Origin: Candidatus Nomurabacteria bacterium
GTDB taxonomy: Bacteria; Patescibacteriota; Minisyncoccia; Phycocordibacterales; UBA9973
Assembly (NCBI GenBank): GCA_026395955.1
Contig: JAPLXR010000003.1
Location: forward strand, 1-32,002
DNA: 32,002 bases
Direction: 5' to 3'
The position numbers were made by a program, and so were the translations under genes. The notes below the pieces were generated by a model that saw only the letters and a program-made list of their open reading frames with translations, did no database searches and was not told the origin of the DNA. Numbering within the stretch: position 1 is the stretch's first letter; every line of letters begins with the position of its first letter. This document shows, piece after piece, positions 1 through 8,100 of the stretch.

Positions 1-2
1 CA

Positions 3-176
3 GAACTAGTACACAAGACAACAAATGCCTTAGGTAAATATTATTGTTTAATATCTAATGGTACATATTACGTAAAGATTGAGAAACACAATGCAGATGA
101 TACGTATACATTGGTGTATACCAGTGGGGAGTTTGAGGTGACTAATGGATTTGTTGATTCAAATATTAAAATTTAA
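3..176 (+). CDS. C-terminal fragment of a probable surface protein
   Basis: An open frame enters from the left edge and stops with TAA at 174-176, giving 57 visible residues. The fragment contains NGTYYVKIEK and ends GEFEVTNGFV...IKI. This beta-rich pattern, with an aromatic-Val-Lys-Ile-Glu strand after a Gly turn, looks like carboxypeptidase-regulatory or Cna-B-like repeats of exported proteins. That is a resemblance from memory, not a domain hit. The start and any signal peptide lie outside the window. It is followed after 45 nt by lepA, which has its own -10-like box (TAAGAT at 204-209 with TG one base before it), so the two need not be co-transcribed. Confidence 0.55.
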   Translation, partial: ELVHKTTNALGKYYCLISNGTYYVKIEKHNADDTYTLVYTSGEFEVTNGFVDSNIKI

Positions 177-221
177 AAAGCTGAAATTTTTTGTTTTTTC
201 TGCTAAGATAGAGTTTATATT

Positions 222-2024
222 ATGGATTTAAAGAAAATCAGAAATTTTAGTATTATAGCGCATATTGACCACGGGAAATCTACCTTGGCTGATAGAATGC
301 TCGAAATAACTCACACTATTGAGACTCGTAAAATGCGTGATCAAGTTCTCGATTCTATGGAGCTAGAACGTGAAAGAGGAATAACTATTAAGATGCAGCC
401 GGTACGTATGGAATTCAAGTCTGGTGGCGAAAATTATATTTTAAACCTTATTGATACTCCAGGGCATATAGATTTTTCTTATGAAGTTTCTCGTGCCTTA
501 AAGGCCGTAGAAGGGTCTATTTTGCTGGTTGATTCAACTCAGGGAGTACAGGCTCAAACACTCACTACGCTCGCTATGGCTCGTGAGGGAGGACTTAAAA
601 TCATTCCTGTATTATCAAAAATAGACTCACCATTATCTCGTGTAGAAGATGTAAAAGAAGAAGTTATAAAGCTATTGGATTGTGATCCAGATGAAATTCT
701 TCTCGTTTCTGGACGTACTGGTGAAGGAGTAGAGAATCTTTTAAATGAAGTTATAAAAAGAGTACCACCACCAGTGGAAACTTTTGTAGATACAAATAGT
801 TGTCGTGCACTTATTTTTGATTTTAAATATTCAAACCATAAAGGTGTCATAGTCTATGTTCGAGTTTTGGATGGAAAAATTTCTAAAAATGAAAATCTAC
901 TTTTCTCTGTTTCAAAAGAAAAATTTACTTCACTCGAAGTGGGAACTTTTTCTCCAGAAGAAACTCCTTGTGAATTTTTAAAAGCAGGAGAGACTGGTTA
1001 TATAGTTACAGGAATTAAAAAGCCAGGTATTGCGTCTGTCGGAGATACTATTACATTGTTAAAAAATCCATTACCAGAACTTCCAGGATATATGCAACCA
1101 CGCCCTGTCGTTTGGGCTTCTGTTTTTCCGGAAGACGCAGATCAATTCAATGATTTGAAAGCAGCCCTCGGTAAACTTCGTCTTTCTGATTCGTCTTTTT
1201 CTTATGAAGAAGAATCTAGTGGGTCACTAGGTCGTGGTTTTCGTTGTGGTTTTCTAGGAATGCTTCATTTAGAAATCGTTACAGAAAGATTAAAGAGAGA
1301 ATTTGATTTGGATTTAGTTATTACTACACCATCTATTACTTATGAAGTTACATTAAATAATGGTAAAAAAGAAAAAATATATTCTCCATACTTCTTCCCA
1401 GAAGAAGGAAATATAAAAGAAGTTTTTGAACCATGGGTTTTTGTAAAAATTATTACACCATCTATTTACCTCGGACCGATAATGCAATTACTTTTTGTTC
1501 ACGAAGCAGAAGTCGGTGAGACAGAAAGTTTTGGAGACAATCGTTCATCTCTTTCTTTGAAGATGCCACTTCGTGAACTTATGAGAAACTTTTTTGATGA
1601 ATTGAAATCAGTGTCTTCTGGTTATGGATCTATTTCTTATGAAATAGCTGAAATGCGTGAAGCGAATGTAACACGTTTGGATTTATTAGTAGCAGAGGAA
1701 ATCGTTCCAGCATTTTCTCGCGTTGTATCTAGAAAGAGGGTTCAAGAAGATGCCGAAGAGGCAGTAGAAAAATTGCATAAACTTTTACCTCGCCAAATGT
1801 TTGCGACAAAAATACAAGGTAAAGCCCTCGGTAAAATTATCTCATCTCGAACTACTCAAGCCTTTATGAAAGATGTGACTCAACATATGTATGGTGGAGA
1901 TATAACTCGTAAAATGAAACTACGTGAGAAACAGAAAAAAGGTAAAAAGAAAATGAAAGAACGCGGAAGAGTGAATATTCCGCAAGAAGTTTTCCTCAAA
2001 ATGATGAGGAGTGGAGATAATTAA
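222..2024 (+). CDS. lepA: Elongation factor 4 (LepA), back-translocating ribosomal GTPase
   Basis: A 600-residue protein, the usual LepA length. The GTPase domain comes first: P-loop AHIDHGKSTL near residues 13-22, switch region with RGITIK, DTPGHIDF near 78-85, and a guanine-specificity element given as SKID (LepA-type variant of NKxD). EF-G-like domains and the LepA-specific C-terminal domain follow; its basic tail (KMKLREKQKKGKKKMK) is typical of the family. LepA binds stalled or mistranslocated 70S ribosomes in the cytoplasm and affects translation under ionic stress and 30S biogenesis. The ATG at 222 lies just before the family's conserved MDLKKIRNFSIIAHIDHG start. No Shine-Dalgarno is visible. 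A second translational GTPase, typA, lies at 24939. Confidence 0.97.
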   Translation: MDLKKIRNFSIIAHIDHGKSTLADRMLEITHTIETRKMRDQVLDSMELERERGITIKMQPVRMEFKSGGENYILNLIDTPGHIDFSYEVSRALKAVEGSILLVDSTQGVQAQTLTTLAMAREGGLKIIPVLSKIDSPLSRVEDVKEEVIKLLDCDPDEILLVSGRTGEGVENLLNEVIKRVPPPVETFVDTNSCRALIFDFKYSNHKGVIVYVRVLDGKISKNENLLFSVSKEKFTSLEVGTFSPEETPCEFLKAGETGYIVTGIKKPGIASVGDTITLLKNPLPELPGYMQPRPVVWASVFPEDADQFNDLKAALGKLRLSDSSFSYEEESSGSLGRGFRCGFLGMLHLEIVTERLKREFDLDLVITTPSITYEVTLNNGKKEKIYSPYFFPEEGNIKEVFEPWVFVKIITPSIYLGPIMQLLFVHEAEVGETESFGDNRSSLSLKMPLRELMRNFFDELKSVSSGYGSISYEIAEMREANVTRLDLLVAEEIVPAFSRVVSRKRVQEDAEEAVEKLHKLLPRQMFATKIQGKALGKIISSRTTQAFMKDVTQHMYGGDITRKMKLREKQKKGKKKMKERGRVNIPQEVFLKMMRSGDN

Positions 2025-2234
2025 ATTCTCTTAATTATGGAAGAAAGGAGTATATAGTAATATCATACTAACTATGATAAAAACGCATAATACTGTCCAG
2101 ATTATTTGAATTTTCTTTTTGTGTTTTTTGTGTAAAAGCATATATAGATTACTATATAGCAATTTCACTCGGACAGCAAACAAATAAATTTGTTTCTGCT
2201 CCTCGTTTATTGCTATACTTAATATTAGCAGATT

Positions 2235-2612
2235 ATGAAGAATTCTCAAGAGCAAAACATATTTCAAAAAATTGTTCATTCAAAATTGGGTTTGATAATC
2301 TTTGGTATTTTTGTTGTATTTTTTGGTTGGAGTATTATAAAATTTGCTGGGAAATATCAAGATATTGTGAAAAATAGAAAAATCTCTGAAGATAAAATCA
2401 CCCAATTACAACAAGAAAAAGATCGACTTACAAAAGATATAAATACTTTAAATACTCAAAGTGGAGTCGAAGCTACAATACGTGAAAAATATGGTTTAGC
2501 AAAAGACGGAGAGGGGATGATTGTTATTACAGACAATCAAGATAAAAAAACTGATACAAATACTCAAACAGATAATAGTATTTTGTCTAAAATAAAAGGG
2601 TGGTTTAAATAA
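2235..2612 (+). CDS. FtsB/DivIC-like septum formation initiator protein
   Basis: A 125-residue single-pass membrane protein. A short N-terminal cytoplasmic part precedes a hydrophobic helix at about residues 17-35. A coiled-coil-prone stretch rich in K, E, Q and L follows (about 42-80), then the segment TIREKYGLAKDGEGMIVI, which matches the end of the FtsB/DivIC core. The tail is polar. These proteins link FtsL and FtsQ in the divisome. Length and topology fit the family, but the family is short and poorly conserved, so the exact orthologue is open. A -10 box TATACT at 2214-2219 lies 15 nt before the ATG. The 210-nt gap from lepA holds no convincing gene, only AT-rich sequence and a small AACAAAT/ATTTGTT hairpin near the promoter. 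Confidence 0.75.
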   Translation: MKNSQEQNIFQKIVHSKLGLIIFGIFVVFFGWSIIKFAGKYQDIVKNRKISEDKITQLQQEKDRLTKDINTLNTQSGVEATIREKYGLAKDGEGMIVITDNQDKKTDTNTQTDNSILSKIKGWFK

Positions 2613-2661
2613 AATACTTTATGATATAATAAAAGTCTTAACAATTAATTTATATAAAAAT

Positions 2662-2901
2662 ATGAAAGAAGTAAAAATATATTCAACACCGACATGTCAT
2701 TTCTGTCACTTGGCAAAAGATTTTTTTAAGGCAAATAACATTGCTTATACAGAATACGATGTAGCTGCAGACATGGAAAAAAGGAAGGAACTCGTTGAAA
2801 AAAGTGGCCAAATGGGTGTGCCAGTTATAATAATAGGGGAAGACCTAGTTGTAGGCTTTAACAAGCCAAAAGTAGCTGAATTGCTAGGAGTAGCCATATA
2901 A
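2662..2901 (+). CDS. Glutaredoxin-like thiol-disulfide protein
   Basis: A 79-residue thioredoxin-fold protein of the compact glutaredoxin/NrdH class. The redox motif CHFC sits at residues 12-15 after the strand VKIYSTPT. GVPVIIIGED near 52-61 carries the cis-proline of the fold, and VVGFNKPKVAELLG matches the C-terminal helix. CPYC is the common glutaredoxin motif; CHFC is an accepted variant. The likely role is cytosolic thiol reduction, for example as a reductant partner for TrxB at 13514, but no ribonucleotide reductase is in the window to test a NrdH role. A TATAAT box lies at about 2626, in the short gap after the FtsB-like gene. The ATG has an A-rich upstream stretch and no Shine-Dalgarno. 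Confidence 0.88.
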   Translation: MKEVKIYSTPTCHFCHLAKDFFKANNIAYTEYDVAADMEKRKELVEKSGQMGVPVIIIGEDLVVGFNKPKVAELLGVAI

Positions 2902-2911
2902 AAGGGCTATT

Positions 2912-2983
2912 GCCCTCGTAGTTCAATGGATAGAACAGTTCCGTCCTAAGGAATAGATGCACGTTCGATTCGTACCGAGGGCA
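2912..2983 (+). tRNA. tRNA-Arg(CCT)
   Basis: A full 72-nt cloverleaf. Acceptor GCCCTCG pairs with CGAGGGC, the discriminator is A, the D arm is GTTC...GAAC, and the anticodon stem GTTCC/GGAAT encloses loop GTCCTAA with anticodon CCT. The T arm has loop TTCGATT with one C-A mismatch in the stem. It decodes AGG. The next bases are CC rather than a complete encoded CCA. It follows the glutaredoxin stop by 10 nt and is probably co-transcribed with it. Confidence 0.96.
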
Positions 2984-3038
2984 CCGGAATTTGATTTAAA
3001 ATATTTGATTTTAGGTGCATTTATGATAATATAGTCTT

Positions 3039-3299
3039 ATGAATCCAGAAGAGAAACAAATGTTGCAAGAAGCGTTATCTTTAGCAAAAGATAATAATTC
3101 TATGCTTCATAGTATGAGACGTGCCCAAATGTGGGCATCTATCATGCGTGTTATTTATTGGATTTTGATTATAGGTATTTCTTATGGTGCGTACATATAC
3201 ACACAACCATATTTAGATAAGGCCGTTAATCTTTTTAAATCTTCTCAAGCTCAGCTTGATAGTTTAAAGAGTGTAACAAATCAGTTCAAATTAAAATAA
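3039..3299 (+). CDS. Small single-pass membrane protein, unknown function
   Basis: An 86-residue protein. The N-terminal third is polar (EEKQMLQEALSLAKDN), a hydrophobic helix runs from about residue 31 to 55 (including IYWILIIGISYGAYIY), and the tail is amphipathic and lysine-containing (LFKSSQAQLDSLKSV), possibly a short coiled coil. I recognise the type from CPR genomes but know of no function. TAATAT at 3027-3032, preceded by TG one base upstream, lies exactly six nt before the ATG, so the message is predicted to be leaderless. The stop codon overlaps the first of the decayed tRNA-Phe-like repeats. Confidence 0.7.
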   Translation: MNPEEKQMLQEALSLAKDNNSMLHSMRRAQMWASIMRVIYWILIIGISYGAYIYTQPYLDKAVNLFKSSQAQLDSLKSVTNQFKLK

Positions 3300-3445
3300 G
3301 CCAAGATGGCTGTTTTTATAGATAACGCAGTTAGTAAGATATAAAATAGTTAAAAGTTTAAAAGTAGAATATTGCTAAGATCGCTGTTTTGGTAGGTATA
3401 CGCAAATTAGCAAAATTATAGTAATATTAAAAAATAAAATATATT
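3300..3445 (+). repeat. Two degenerate tandem tRNA-Phe-like units
   Basis: Units starting at 3300 (GCCAAGATGGCTG) and 3374 (GCTAAGATCGCTG) resemble the first bases of the intact tRNA-Phe at 3446 (GCCAAGATAGCTC). The second unit also keeps TTTTGGTAGG opposite CAGTTGGTAG of the D arm. Spacing is 74 and 72 nt, close to the 73-nt tRNA length. The 3' halves are AT-rich and do not form an anticodon stem or T arm, so neither is a functional tRNA. I read them as decayed tandem tRNA copies. Confidence 0.5.
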
Positions 3446-3518
3446 GCCAAGATAGCTCAGTTGGTAGAGCGCTCCCCTGAAGAGGGAGATGTCCCCAGTT
3501 CAAATCTGGGTCTTGGCA
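3446..3518 (+). tRNA. tRNA-Phe(GAA)
   Basis: A 73-nt cloverleaf. Acceptor GCCAAGA pairs with TCTTGGC, the discriminator is A, and the D arm is GCTC...GAGC with loop AGTTGGTA. The anticodon stem CTCCC/GGGAG encloses CTGAAGA with anticodon GAA, and the T arm is CCCAG TTCAAAT CTGGG. CCA is not encoded. An intrinsic terminator follows within 5 nt. Two decayed look-alikes lie directly upstream. Confidence 0.97.
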
Positions 3519-3522
3519 CACT

Positions 3523-3555
3523 AAAACAAAAACCGCTTATAGCGGTTTTTGTTTT
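3523..3555. terminator. Bidirectional terminator between tRNA-Phe and hsp20
   Basis: A perfect inverted repeat: arm AAAACAAAAACCGCT, loop TAT, complementary arm ending in GGTTTTTGTTTT. T-runs are present on both strands, so it can end tRNA-Phe transcription from the left and the minus-strand valS-prsW-hsp20 run from the right. The hsp20 stop codon abuts it. Confidence 0.9.
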
Positions 3556-4056
3556 TTATATAGATTTTACTTTTACACTTTTCTTCTTTTCTTTATCTAT
3601 CTTTGGAAGTTTGAGAGTTAGGAGACCATGTTTTTCTACAGCCTCAGCATCGTCTGGTTCCACTTCAGCTGGAAGGGAAATAGTACGAGAAAATGTACCC
3701 CAATAGAGTTCTTTTGCAAAATAATTTTCTTCATTGATTGTGCGAGATTCTTCACGTTTACCACGGATAGTAACCATATCACGAGCAATAGTGATCTCAA
3801 GGTCTTCAGGACGTACTCCTGCTACCATTGTCTGTATAACTATATCAGAAGGAGTTTGATATACATCGACTGTGAGTTCTGCTTCTTCTGTTTCTTCTTC
3901 CATCCAAGCTGGTGTAGAATTTACTTTTCCACTTTTGCTTTGAACAGAGAGTTTCTTAATATCTCGAGGGTTCATTTCTTCCTCTTCTTCGACATATTCT
4001 TCTTCTCTACCTCTACCTGTTAACTTCTCAAAAAATGATCTTTTTTTATTAAACAT
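3556..4056 (-). CDS. Hsp20-family small heat shock protein
   Basis: A 166-residue protein. The N-terminal arm is charged (EEEYVEEEEEMN). The alpha-crystallin domain starts at about residue 60 with AELTVDVYQTPSDIVIQTMVAGV and runs through DLEITIARDMVTIRGKRE to the signature HGLLTLKLPK near 143-152, the GxLxxxxPK motif. The tail VKVKSI carries the IxI/V-type motif that docks into neighbouring dimers. Small heat shock proteins are ATP-independent holdases of the cytoplasm. It is the last gene of a minus-strand run, 22 nt after the prsW-like gene, and a strong terminator sits at its stop. No CIRCE-like or other heat-shock operator was seen upstream. Confidence 0.93.
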   Translation of the reverse strand: MFNKKRSFFEKLTGRGREEEYVEEEEEMNPRDIKKLSVQSKSGKVNSTPAWMEEETEEAELTVDVYQTPSDIVIQTMVAGVRPEDLEITIARDMVTIRGKREESRTINEENYFAKELYWGTFSRTISLPAEVEPDDAEAVEKHGLLTLKLPKIDKEKKKSVKVKSI

Positions 4057-4078
4057 AATTTATTTTATTTAAAGTGAA

Positions 4079-4771
4079 TTAATATTCACCACTCATTCTT
4101 CTTAATTTTTCAATAAGAAGCATATTGATAATAGTTACAACCCAAAGAAAACCAAAAACTCTTAAAAAATTATTTCCACTACTATTCATTATAAAAAAAT
4201 TAAAGGTACTATGCAAGGTGATAGCTACTATTATTCCTATTAATAAATAAAGTTTCTTTGCAAATACATTCATATAGAAAGAAAGACCTATGGAAATACC
4301 TATTAAACCACTAGAAACAGCATGTAGTAGGGTAGAACCAAGGAACCGCAATTGAGTTGTTAGTAGATTTACGGTGGAATGGTCTAATGATAATGGCTTT
4401 ATTAAAAATAAAGTATTTTCAAGTGCCGCGAATCCTAATGCTCCAGTTATCATGTATATAGCGAAATCTTTCGGTTCTTTTATCAAAGAAGTTCTACCTA
4501 CTATTAATAGAACAACTAAATATTTTATTAATTCTTCTGCTCCTGCCCAAGATATTATTTGATATTGAGGAGATGATATATTTGATTGAAGGAATTTTTC
4601 AACAGGAAGAACAAATATTACAGCTATCATTCCTAAAATAAAACACATAAAAATCAAACCTCTAGGTTCAGATTTATTTTCATCTTCACGAAGCCAAAAC
4701 CAAAGCCAAATAAGAGCAGGCAAGACTCCTGCAGTTAGTGCTAATCCTAAAATTTTTGGATCAGTTGGCAT
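4079..4771 (-). CDS. PrsW-family intramembrane metalloprotease
   Basis: A 230-residue protein with about seven hydrophobic helices. Family motifs are visible: AGAEELIKYLVV with the EExxK signature near residues 76-87, ALGFAALEN near 110-118, and LLHAVSSGLIG with a conserved His near 148. In Bacillus, PrsW makes the first cut in the anti-sigma factor RsiW. Whether this protein does so is unknown, and no anti-sigma factor is visible here. In many genomes the family is simply a CPBP/PrsW-like membrane protease of unknown substrate. It starts 11 nt after the valS stop and ends 22 nt before hsp20, so it is probably co-transcribed with both. Confidence 0.82.
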   Translation of the reverse strand: MPTDPKILGLALTAGVLPALIWLWFWLREDENKSEPRGLIFMCFILGMIAVIFVLPVEKFLQSNISSPQYQIISWAGAEELIKYLVVLLIVGRTSLIKEPKDFAIYMITGALGFAALENTLFLIKPLSLDHSTVNLLTTQLRFLGSTLLHAVSSGLIGISIGLSFYMNVFAKKLYLLIGIIVAITLHSTFNFFIMNSSGNNFLRVFGFLWVVTIINMLLIEKLRRMSGEY

Positions 4772-4782
4772 TGTTATAATTT

Positions 4783-6912
4783 TTATTTTGGCCAGTTTTC
4801 AACTATTAAAAGATTTTTATTTGGTATTGGTAGCATTGACCATATTTCTTCTGTAACGAAAGGCATAAAAGGGTGGAGGACTTTCAAGCAGTCAGTCCAG
4901 ATAGATACTAACGCTGTTTTTCTTTCCTCTGCTTTTTCATCACCTTCTAATATTATTTTTTTACTTTCTTCTATTATTTCATCAGCAAATCTGTGCCAAA
5001 TATAATGATATATTTTTTCTGATGCTAAATGGAAACGAAAATTATCCATATCAGATGTTATATCTTCGTAAACTTTTTTAAATTCTAAAGTTAATTCATT
5101 TTCAATTTTATTTGCAAAGTTTTTTTCATCAACATTGTCTAGAACAAAACGAGTAATGTTCCAGATTTTATTTGCAAAGTTTTTGTAACCTTTTATTTTA
5201 TCTTCTGAAACTTTACTATCAGTACCAGGTGCAGTACCTACAACGAGTGCTATACGTCCGGCATCCATTCCAAATTTGTTTGCTATATCTATCGGATCTA
5301 TACCATTACCTAGAGATTTTGAAAATTTTTGACCTTTTGCATCACGGACTATACCAGTTAGATATAGTGTATGGTATGGATTTACATCTAAAACATAATT
5401 ACTCATCATTATCATTCTTGCTGTCCAAGGAAATAGAATTTCGTATGCATGTACCATTACACTTGTAGGATGATAAGTTTTTAAATCTTCTGTTTGTTCT
5501 GGCCATCCGAGTGTAGAGAATGTCCACATTCCAGAAGAAAACCAAGTATCAAGAGTGTCTTCATCTTGTTTCCAGCCTTCGTCTGTAGGAGCTTCTACTC
5601 CACAGTAAATCTCTTCACCTTTGTACCAAACAGGAACTCTGTGTCCGTACCAAATTTGGCGAGAAATACACCAGTCACGCAGATTGTCTATCCAATGAAA
5701 ATAAGTTTTTTCAAAAAAGTCAGGAATTATTCTTACAGATTTTGATTCTACTGACTCACGAAGAATATTTTTAAAAGTTCTATTTTGTCCAGGAATTTCT
5801 TTGTTTACATTTATAAACCATTGTAATTTTGGAAGTGGTTCTACAATTCCGCCAGTTCTCTCTGCTGTAGAAACATTTTGTTTTATGTCTTCTTCTTTTT
5901 CTAAAAGATTATTTTCACGGAGCCAAGATACTATGACTTCTCTCGCATCAGTAACTTTTTTACCGAGTAAATTTTCTCCACCAACTGTCATCTTTGCATA
6001 TTCATTAATAACTTGTATGCGAGGGAGGTCATGTCTATCAGCTATTTCCCAGTCGATCATAGAGTGCGCGGGAGTTACACCGAGGGCTCCAGTACCAAAA
6101 GCAGGATCAACTTCTTTGTCAGCAATTATTTTTATATGTATTGGAACACCAGCAAACTCTAAATCATATTCTTTACCAATGTATTCCGTATAACGAACAT
6201 CGTCTGGGTGTACAGCTACAGCTACGTCACCGACTTTTGTTTCTGGACGACTTGTAGAAATAGAAATAGGGAAGTCTGCGCTATATTTAAAAGTATAGAG
6301 TTTTGAAGTTCTTTCTTCGTAAACTATTTCATCATCAGAGATTGTTGTTTGTCCTTTTGGATCCCAGTTTACAATTCTGTTTCCACGATAAATAAGACCA
6401 TCGTCATACATTTTTTTGAAAACAGTATTGACTGCGCGATTACGTTTATCATCTAGAGTAAATGCTTCACGAGACCAATCACAAGATGTACCGAGTACTC
6501 GCATTTGTTGTGTCATTGTGTGACGATTTTCTTCTACAAAAGAATCAATACGTTTTAACATTTCGTCACGACCCAAGTCATGACGAGTCTTTCCTTCTTT
6601 CTTTTGAATTTCTTTTTCAACTTTTGATTGGGTGGCAATAGAAGCATGGTCTGTACCCGGTAAATATAATGTTTTAAAACCTTGCATTCTTTTATAACGA
6701 GTCAGTATATCTTGAATAGTTCCACCTAAGGCATGTCCCATGTGAAGTACTCCTGTAGCATTTGGTGGAGGCATCATTATTGTAAAAACCTCTTTTCTCT
6801 CACCAGGTAAATTATCTGGATTAAAAAAACCAGACTCTTCCCAGAGCTTGTAAATTTTAGATTCTGTATTGGCCGGATCGTACGGCTTTAAAAATTTTTC
6901 GTTGATTTCCAT
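4783..6912 (-). CDS. valS: Valyl-tRNA synthetase, short form
   Basis: A 709-residue class I synthetase that charges tRNA-Val in the cytoplasm. The catalytic motifs are HMGH at residues 57-60 (HIGH) and KFSKS at about 529-533 (KMSKS). The CP1 editing domain is present with TSRPET near 220 and FGTGALGVTPAHS near 272-284. WCISRQIWYGHRVPVWY near 414-430 matches the core after editing. It is much shorter than the about 950 residues of E. coli ValRS. The sequence ends at VENWPK just after the anticodon-binding domain, so the C-terminal coiled-coil tRNA-binding arm is absent. The region after PVWY is also short and lacks a cysteine cluster. The start is supported by TATATT exactly six nt upstream, just downstream of the tsaD stop. 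Confidence 0.96.
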   Translation of the reverse strand: MEINEKFLKPYDPANTESKIYKLWEESGFFNPDNLPGERKEVFTIMMPPPNATGVLHMGHALGGTIQDILTRYKRMQGFKTLYLPGTDHASIATQSKVEKEIQKKEGKTRHDLGRDEMLKRIDSFVEENRHTMTQQMRVLGTSCDWSREAFTLDDKRNRAVNTVFKKMYDDGLIYRGNRIVNWDPKGQTTISDDEIVYEERTSKLYTFKYSADFPISISTSRPETKVGDVAVAVHPDDVRYTEYIGKEYDLEFAGVPIHIKIIADKEVDPAFGTGALGVTPAHSMIDWEIADRHDLPRIQVINEYAKMTVGGENLLGKKVTDAREVIVSWLRENNLLEKEEDIKQNVSTAERTGGIVEPLPKLQWFINVNKEIPGQNRTFKNILRESVESKSVRIIPDFFEKTYFHWIDNLRDWCISRQIWYGHRVPVWYKGEEIYCGVEAPTDEGWKQDEDTLDTWFSSGMWTFSTLGWPEQTEDLKTYHPTSVMVHAYEILFPWTARMIMMSNYVLDVNPYHTLYLTGIVRDAKGQKFSKSLGNGIDPIDIANKFGMDAGRIALVVGTAPGTDSKVSEDKIKGYKNFANKIWNITRFVLDNVDEKNFANKIENELTLEFKKVYEDITSDMDNFRFHLASEKIYHYIWHRFADEIIEESKKIILEGDEKAEERKTALVSIWTDCLKVLHPFMPFVTEEIWSMLPIPNKNLLIVENWPK

Positions 6913-6918
6913 GCTTAT

Positions 6919-6927
6919 AATATAGCA
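6919..6927 (-). promoter_or_regulatory. Extended -10 box for leaderless valS
   Basis: On the minus strand the sequence reads TGC TATATT, then six nt, then the valS ATG. An extended -10 (TG one base before the hexamer) with a start six to seven nt downstream would make the ATG the first codon of the RNA. It falls in the 15-nt gap after the tsaD stop, so valS can be transcribed independently of tsaD. Confidence 0.6.
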
Positions 6928-6928
6928 T

Positions 6929-8089
6929 TTATAAGCTTAATCCGCCAACTGCCTTGATTTTGTCAAAACCTTTTTTTGTTGCTTTATTTCTGCGGAAGTA
7001 GCCGACGAGGGCGATCATAACAGCATTATCCATTGATAGTTTTTTACCAGGGAATAATACTTTGATTTTAGGATTTTCAGCTTTTATTTTTTGAGTTAAT
7101 ATTTTTTTAAGTCTTTTGTTTGCAGATACACCACCACCGACGATGAGTGTTTTTACTTTGTGTTCTTTTATAGCTTTGAGAGTTTTGTATGTGAGTACAT
7201 CGACGACAGCATCTTCGAATTCTCGCGCAATAGATTCTTTCATCCCTACAAACTGGAGTTTGTCAGGATGTTCTTTTTCTAAATCTCTTATCAAATATAA
7301 TACTGCAGTTTTTAAACCAGAAAAAGAAAAATCATAATTTTTTGTATACATCATTGGGCGGGGGAGATAAATTTCTGCAGAATTAGTGTTTTGAAGAGTA
7401 CGGATATTTTTCTGCTGAAAAATTCCTCGTGCTCGCGCCGTCGCGCTCCCAAGTCTCTTCAAATTACTAATTCTGCTCACTTCTGCTAATCGTGAAATTT
7501 CTGGTCCTCCAGGGTATGGTAATCCCATCATACGAGCAACTTTATCGAAAGCTTCACCTGCAGCATCATCGACAGTTTCACCTATAGTTTTGTATTTCAT
7601 CCAATCTTTTGCGAGAACTAATTCTGTATGTCCACCAGAAACTAATAGGGAAAGAATAGGGAATTCAATTTTTGGTATTTTAAAACTTCCAGAATTTTTT
7701 CCAAATACTGAGAGAGTATGACCTTCCATATGGTTTACTGGTAGAAGTGGTACGTCCCATTTTTTTGAAAGTTCTTTTGCAAAGACTATTCCAGTCCAAA
7801 GTGCTGGTTCGAGTCCTGGGCCATATGTCACAGCTATCATATCTACAGGTTTTTTATTTTTTTCTAATTTTGCTTTCTTTAATATTTTTTCTAAAAGTAT
7901 TGGTAGATTTTTTATATGTTCACGTTTTGCAAGAGCAGGAAAAACACCTCCATATGGTGCATGGATTTTTATTTGAGAAGATATGCCTTCAGCCAAGATT
8001 TTAAAAGTAGGATTTTTTTCTCCACCTTTTACTTCTAATATAGCTATACCTGTATCATCACAGCTTGTTTCAATGGATAAAATTTTCAT
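6929..8089 (-). CDS. tsaD: tRNA t6A-modification ATPase TsaD, with an internal repeat-derived insertion
   Basis: A 386-residue member of the ASKHA/Kae1 family that transfers threonylcarbamoyl to A37 of ANN-decoding tRNAs together with TsaB and TsaE. Motifs are MKILSIETSCDDT at the N-terminus, metal-binding NHMEGH (His 120 and 124), SLLVSGGHTEL near 148-157, and YDFSFSGLKTA near 252-262. The start at 8089 is chosen because the family begins MKILSIETSCDD; the longer frame upstream would read into the element next to tRNA-Val. The family is usually about 340 residues. The excess is explained by about 36 residues near 204-239 (EVSRISNLKR...NTNSA) encoded by a palindromic element, between the LAxx helix and the LPRPM strand. 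The gene lies downstream of tRNA-Val and upstream of valS. Confidence 0.95.
   Translation of the reverse strand: MKILSIETSCDDTGIAILEVKGGEKNPTFKILAEGISSQIKIHAPYGGVFPALAKREHIKNLPILLEKILKKAKLEKNKKPVDMIAVTYGPGLEPALWTGIVFAKELSKKWDVPLLPVNHMEGHTLSVFGKNSGSFKIPKIEFPILSLLVSGGHTELVLAKDWMKYKTIGETVDDAAGEAFDKVARMMGLPYPGGPEISRLAEVSRISNLKRLGSATARARGIFQQKNIRTLQNTNSAEIYLPRPMMYTKNYDFSFSGLKTAVLYLIRDLEKEHPDKLQFVGMKESIAREFEDAVVDVLTYKTLKAIKEHKVKTLIVGGGVSANKRLKKILTQKIKAENPKIKVLFPGKKLSMDNAVMIALVGYFRRNKATKKGFDKIKAVGGLSL
7377..7476. repeat. Inverted-arm element, in frame inside tsaD
   Basis: Arms at 7377-7398 and 7455-7476 are reverse complements at 20 of 22 positions. They enclose a 56-nt core containing the hairpin TTTTCTGCTGAAAA and the GC-rich stretch GTGCTCGCGCCGTCGCG. 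The same core, with different arms, lies at 30787-30891. The reading frame stays open through it, adding about 36 residues to TsaD. The hexamer GCAGAA (minus strand) occurs on both sides 108 nt apart, a possible target duplication. Confidence 0.8.
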
Positions 8090-8100
8090 AAATAATACTG

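Noticed and set aside
2031-2279. Minus-strand ORF of 82 residues between lepA and the FtsB-like gene
   Set aside because: It overlaps the start and promoter of the FtsB-like gene, is low-complexity hydrophobic/Lys sequence, and has no recognisable motif or promoter.
2979-3017. GCACC / GGTGC inverted pair behind tRNA-Arg, resembling the tRNA-linked elements
   Set aside because: Only 5 bp, and none of the conserved blocks of the tRNA-Val and tRNA-Glu elements is present; expected by chance.
5101-5185. Direct repeat ATTTTATTTGCAAAGTTTTT in valS
   Set aside because: It encodes NFANKI twice in a helical region of ValRS with ordinary codons; likely coincidence of similar helix sequence rather than a mobile repeat.
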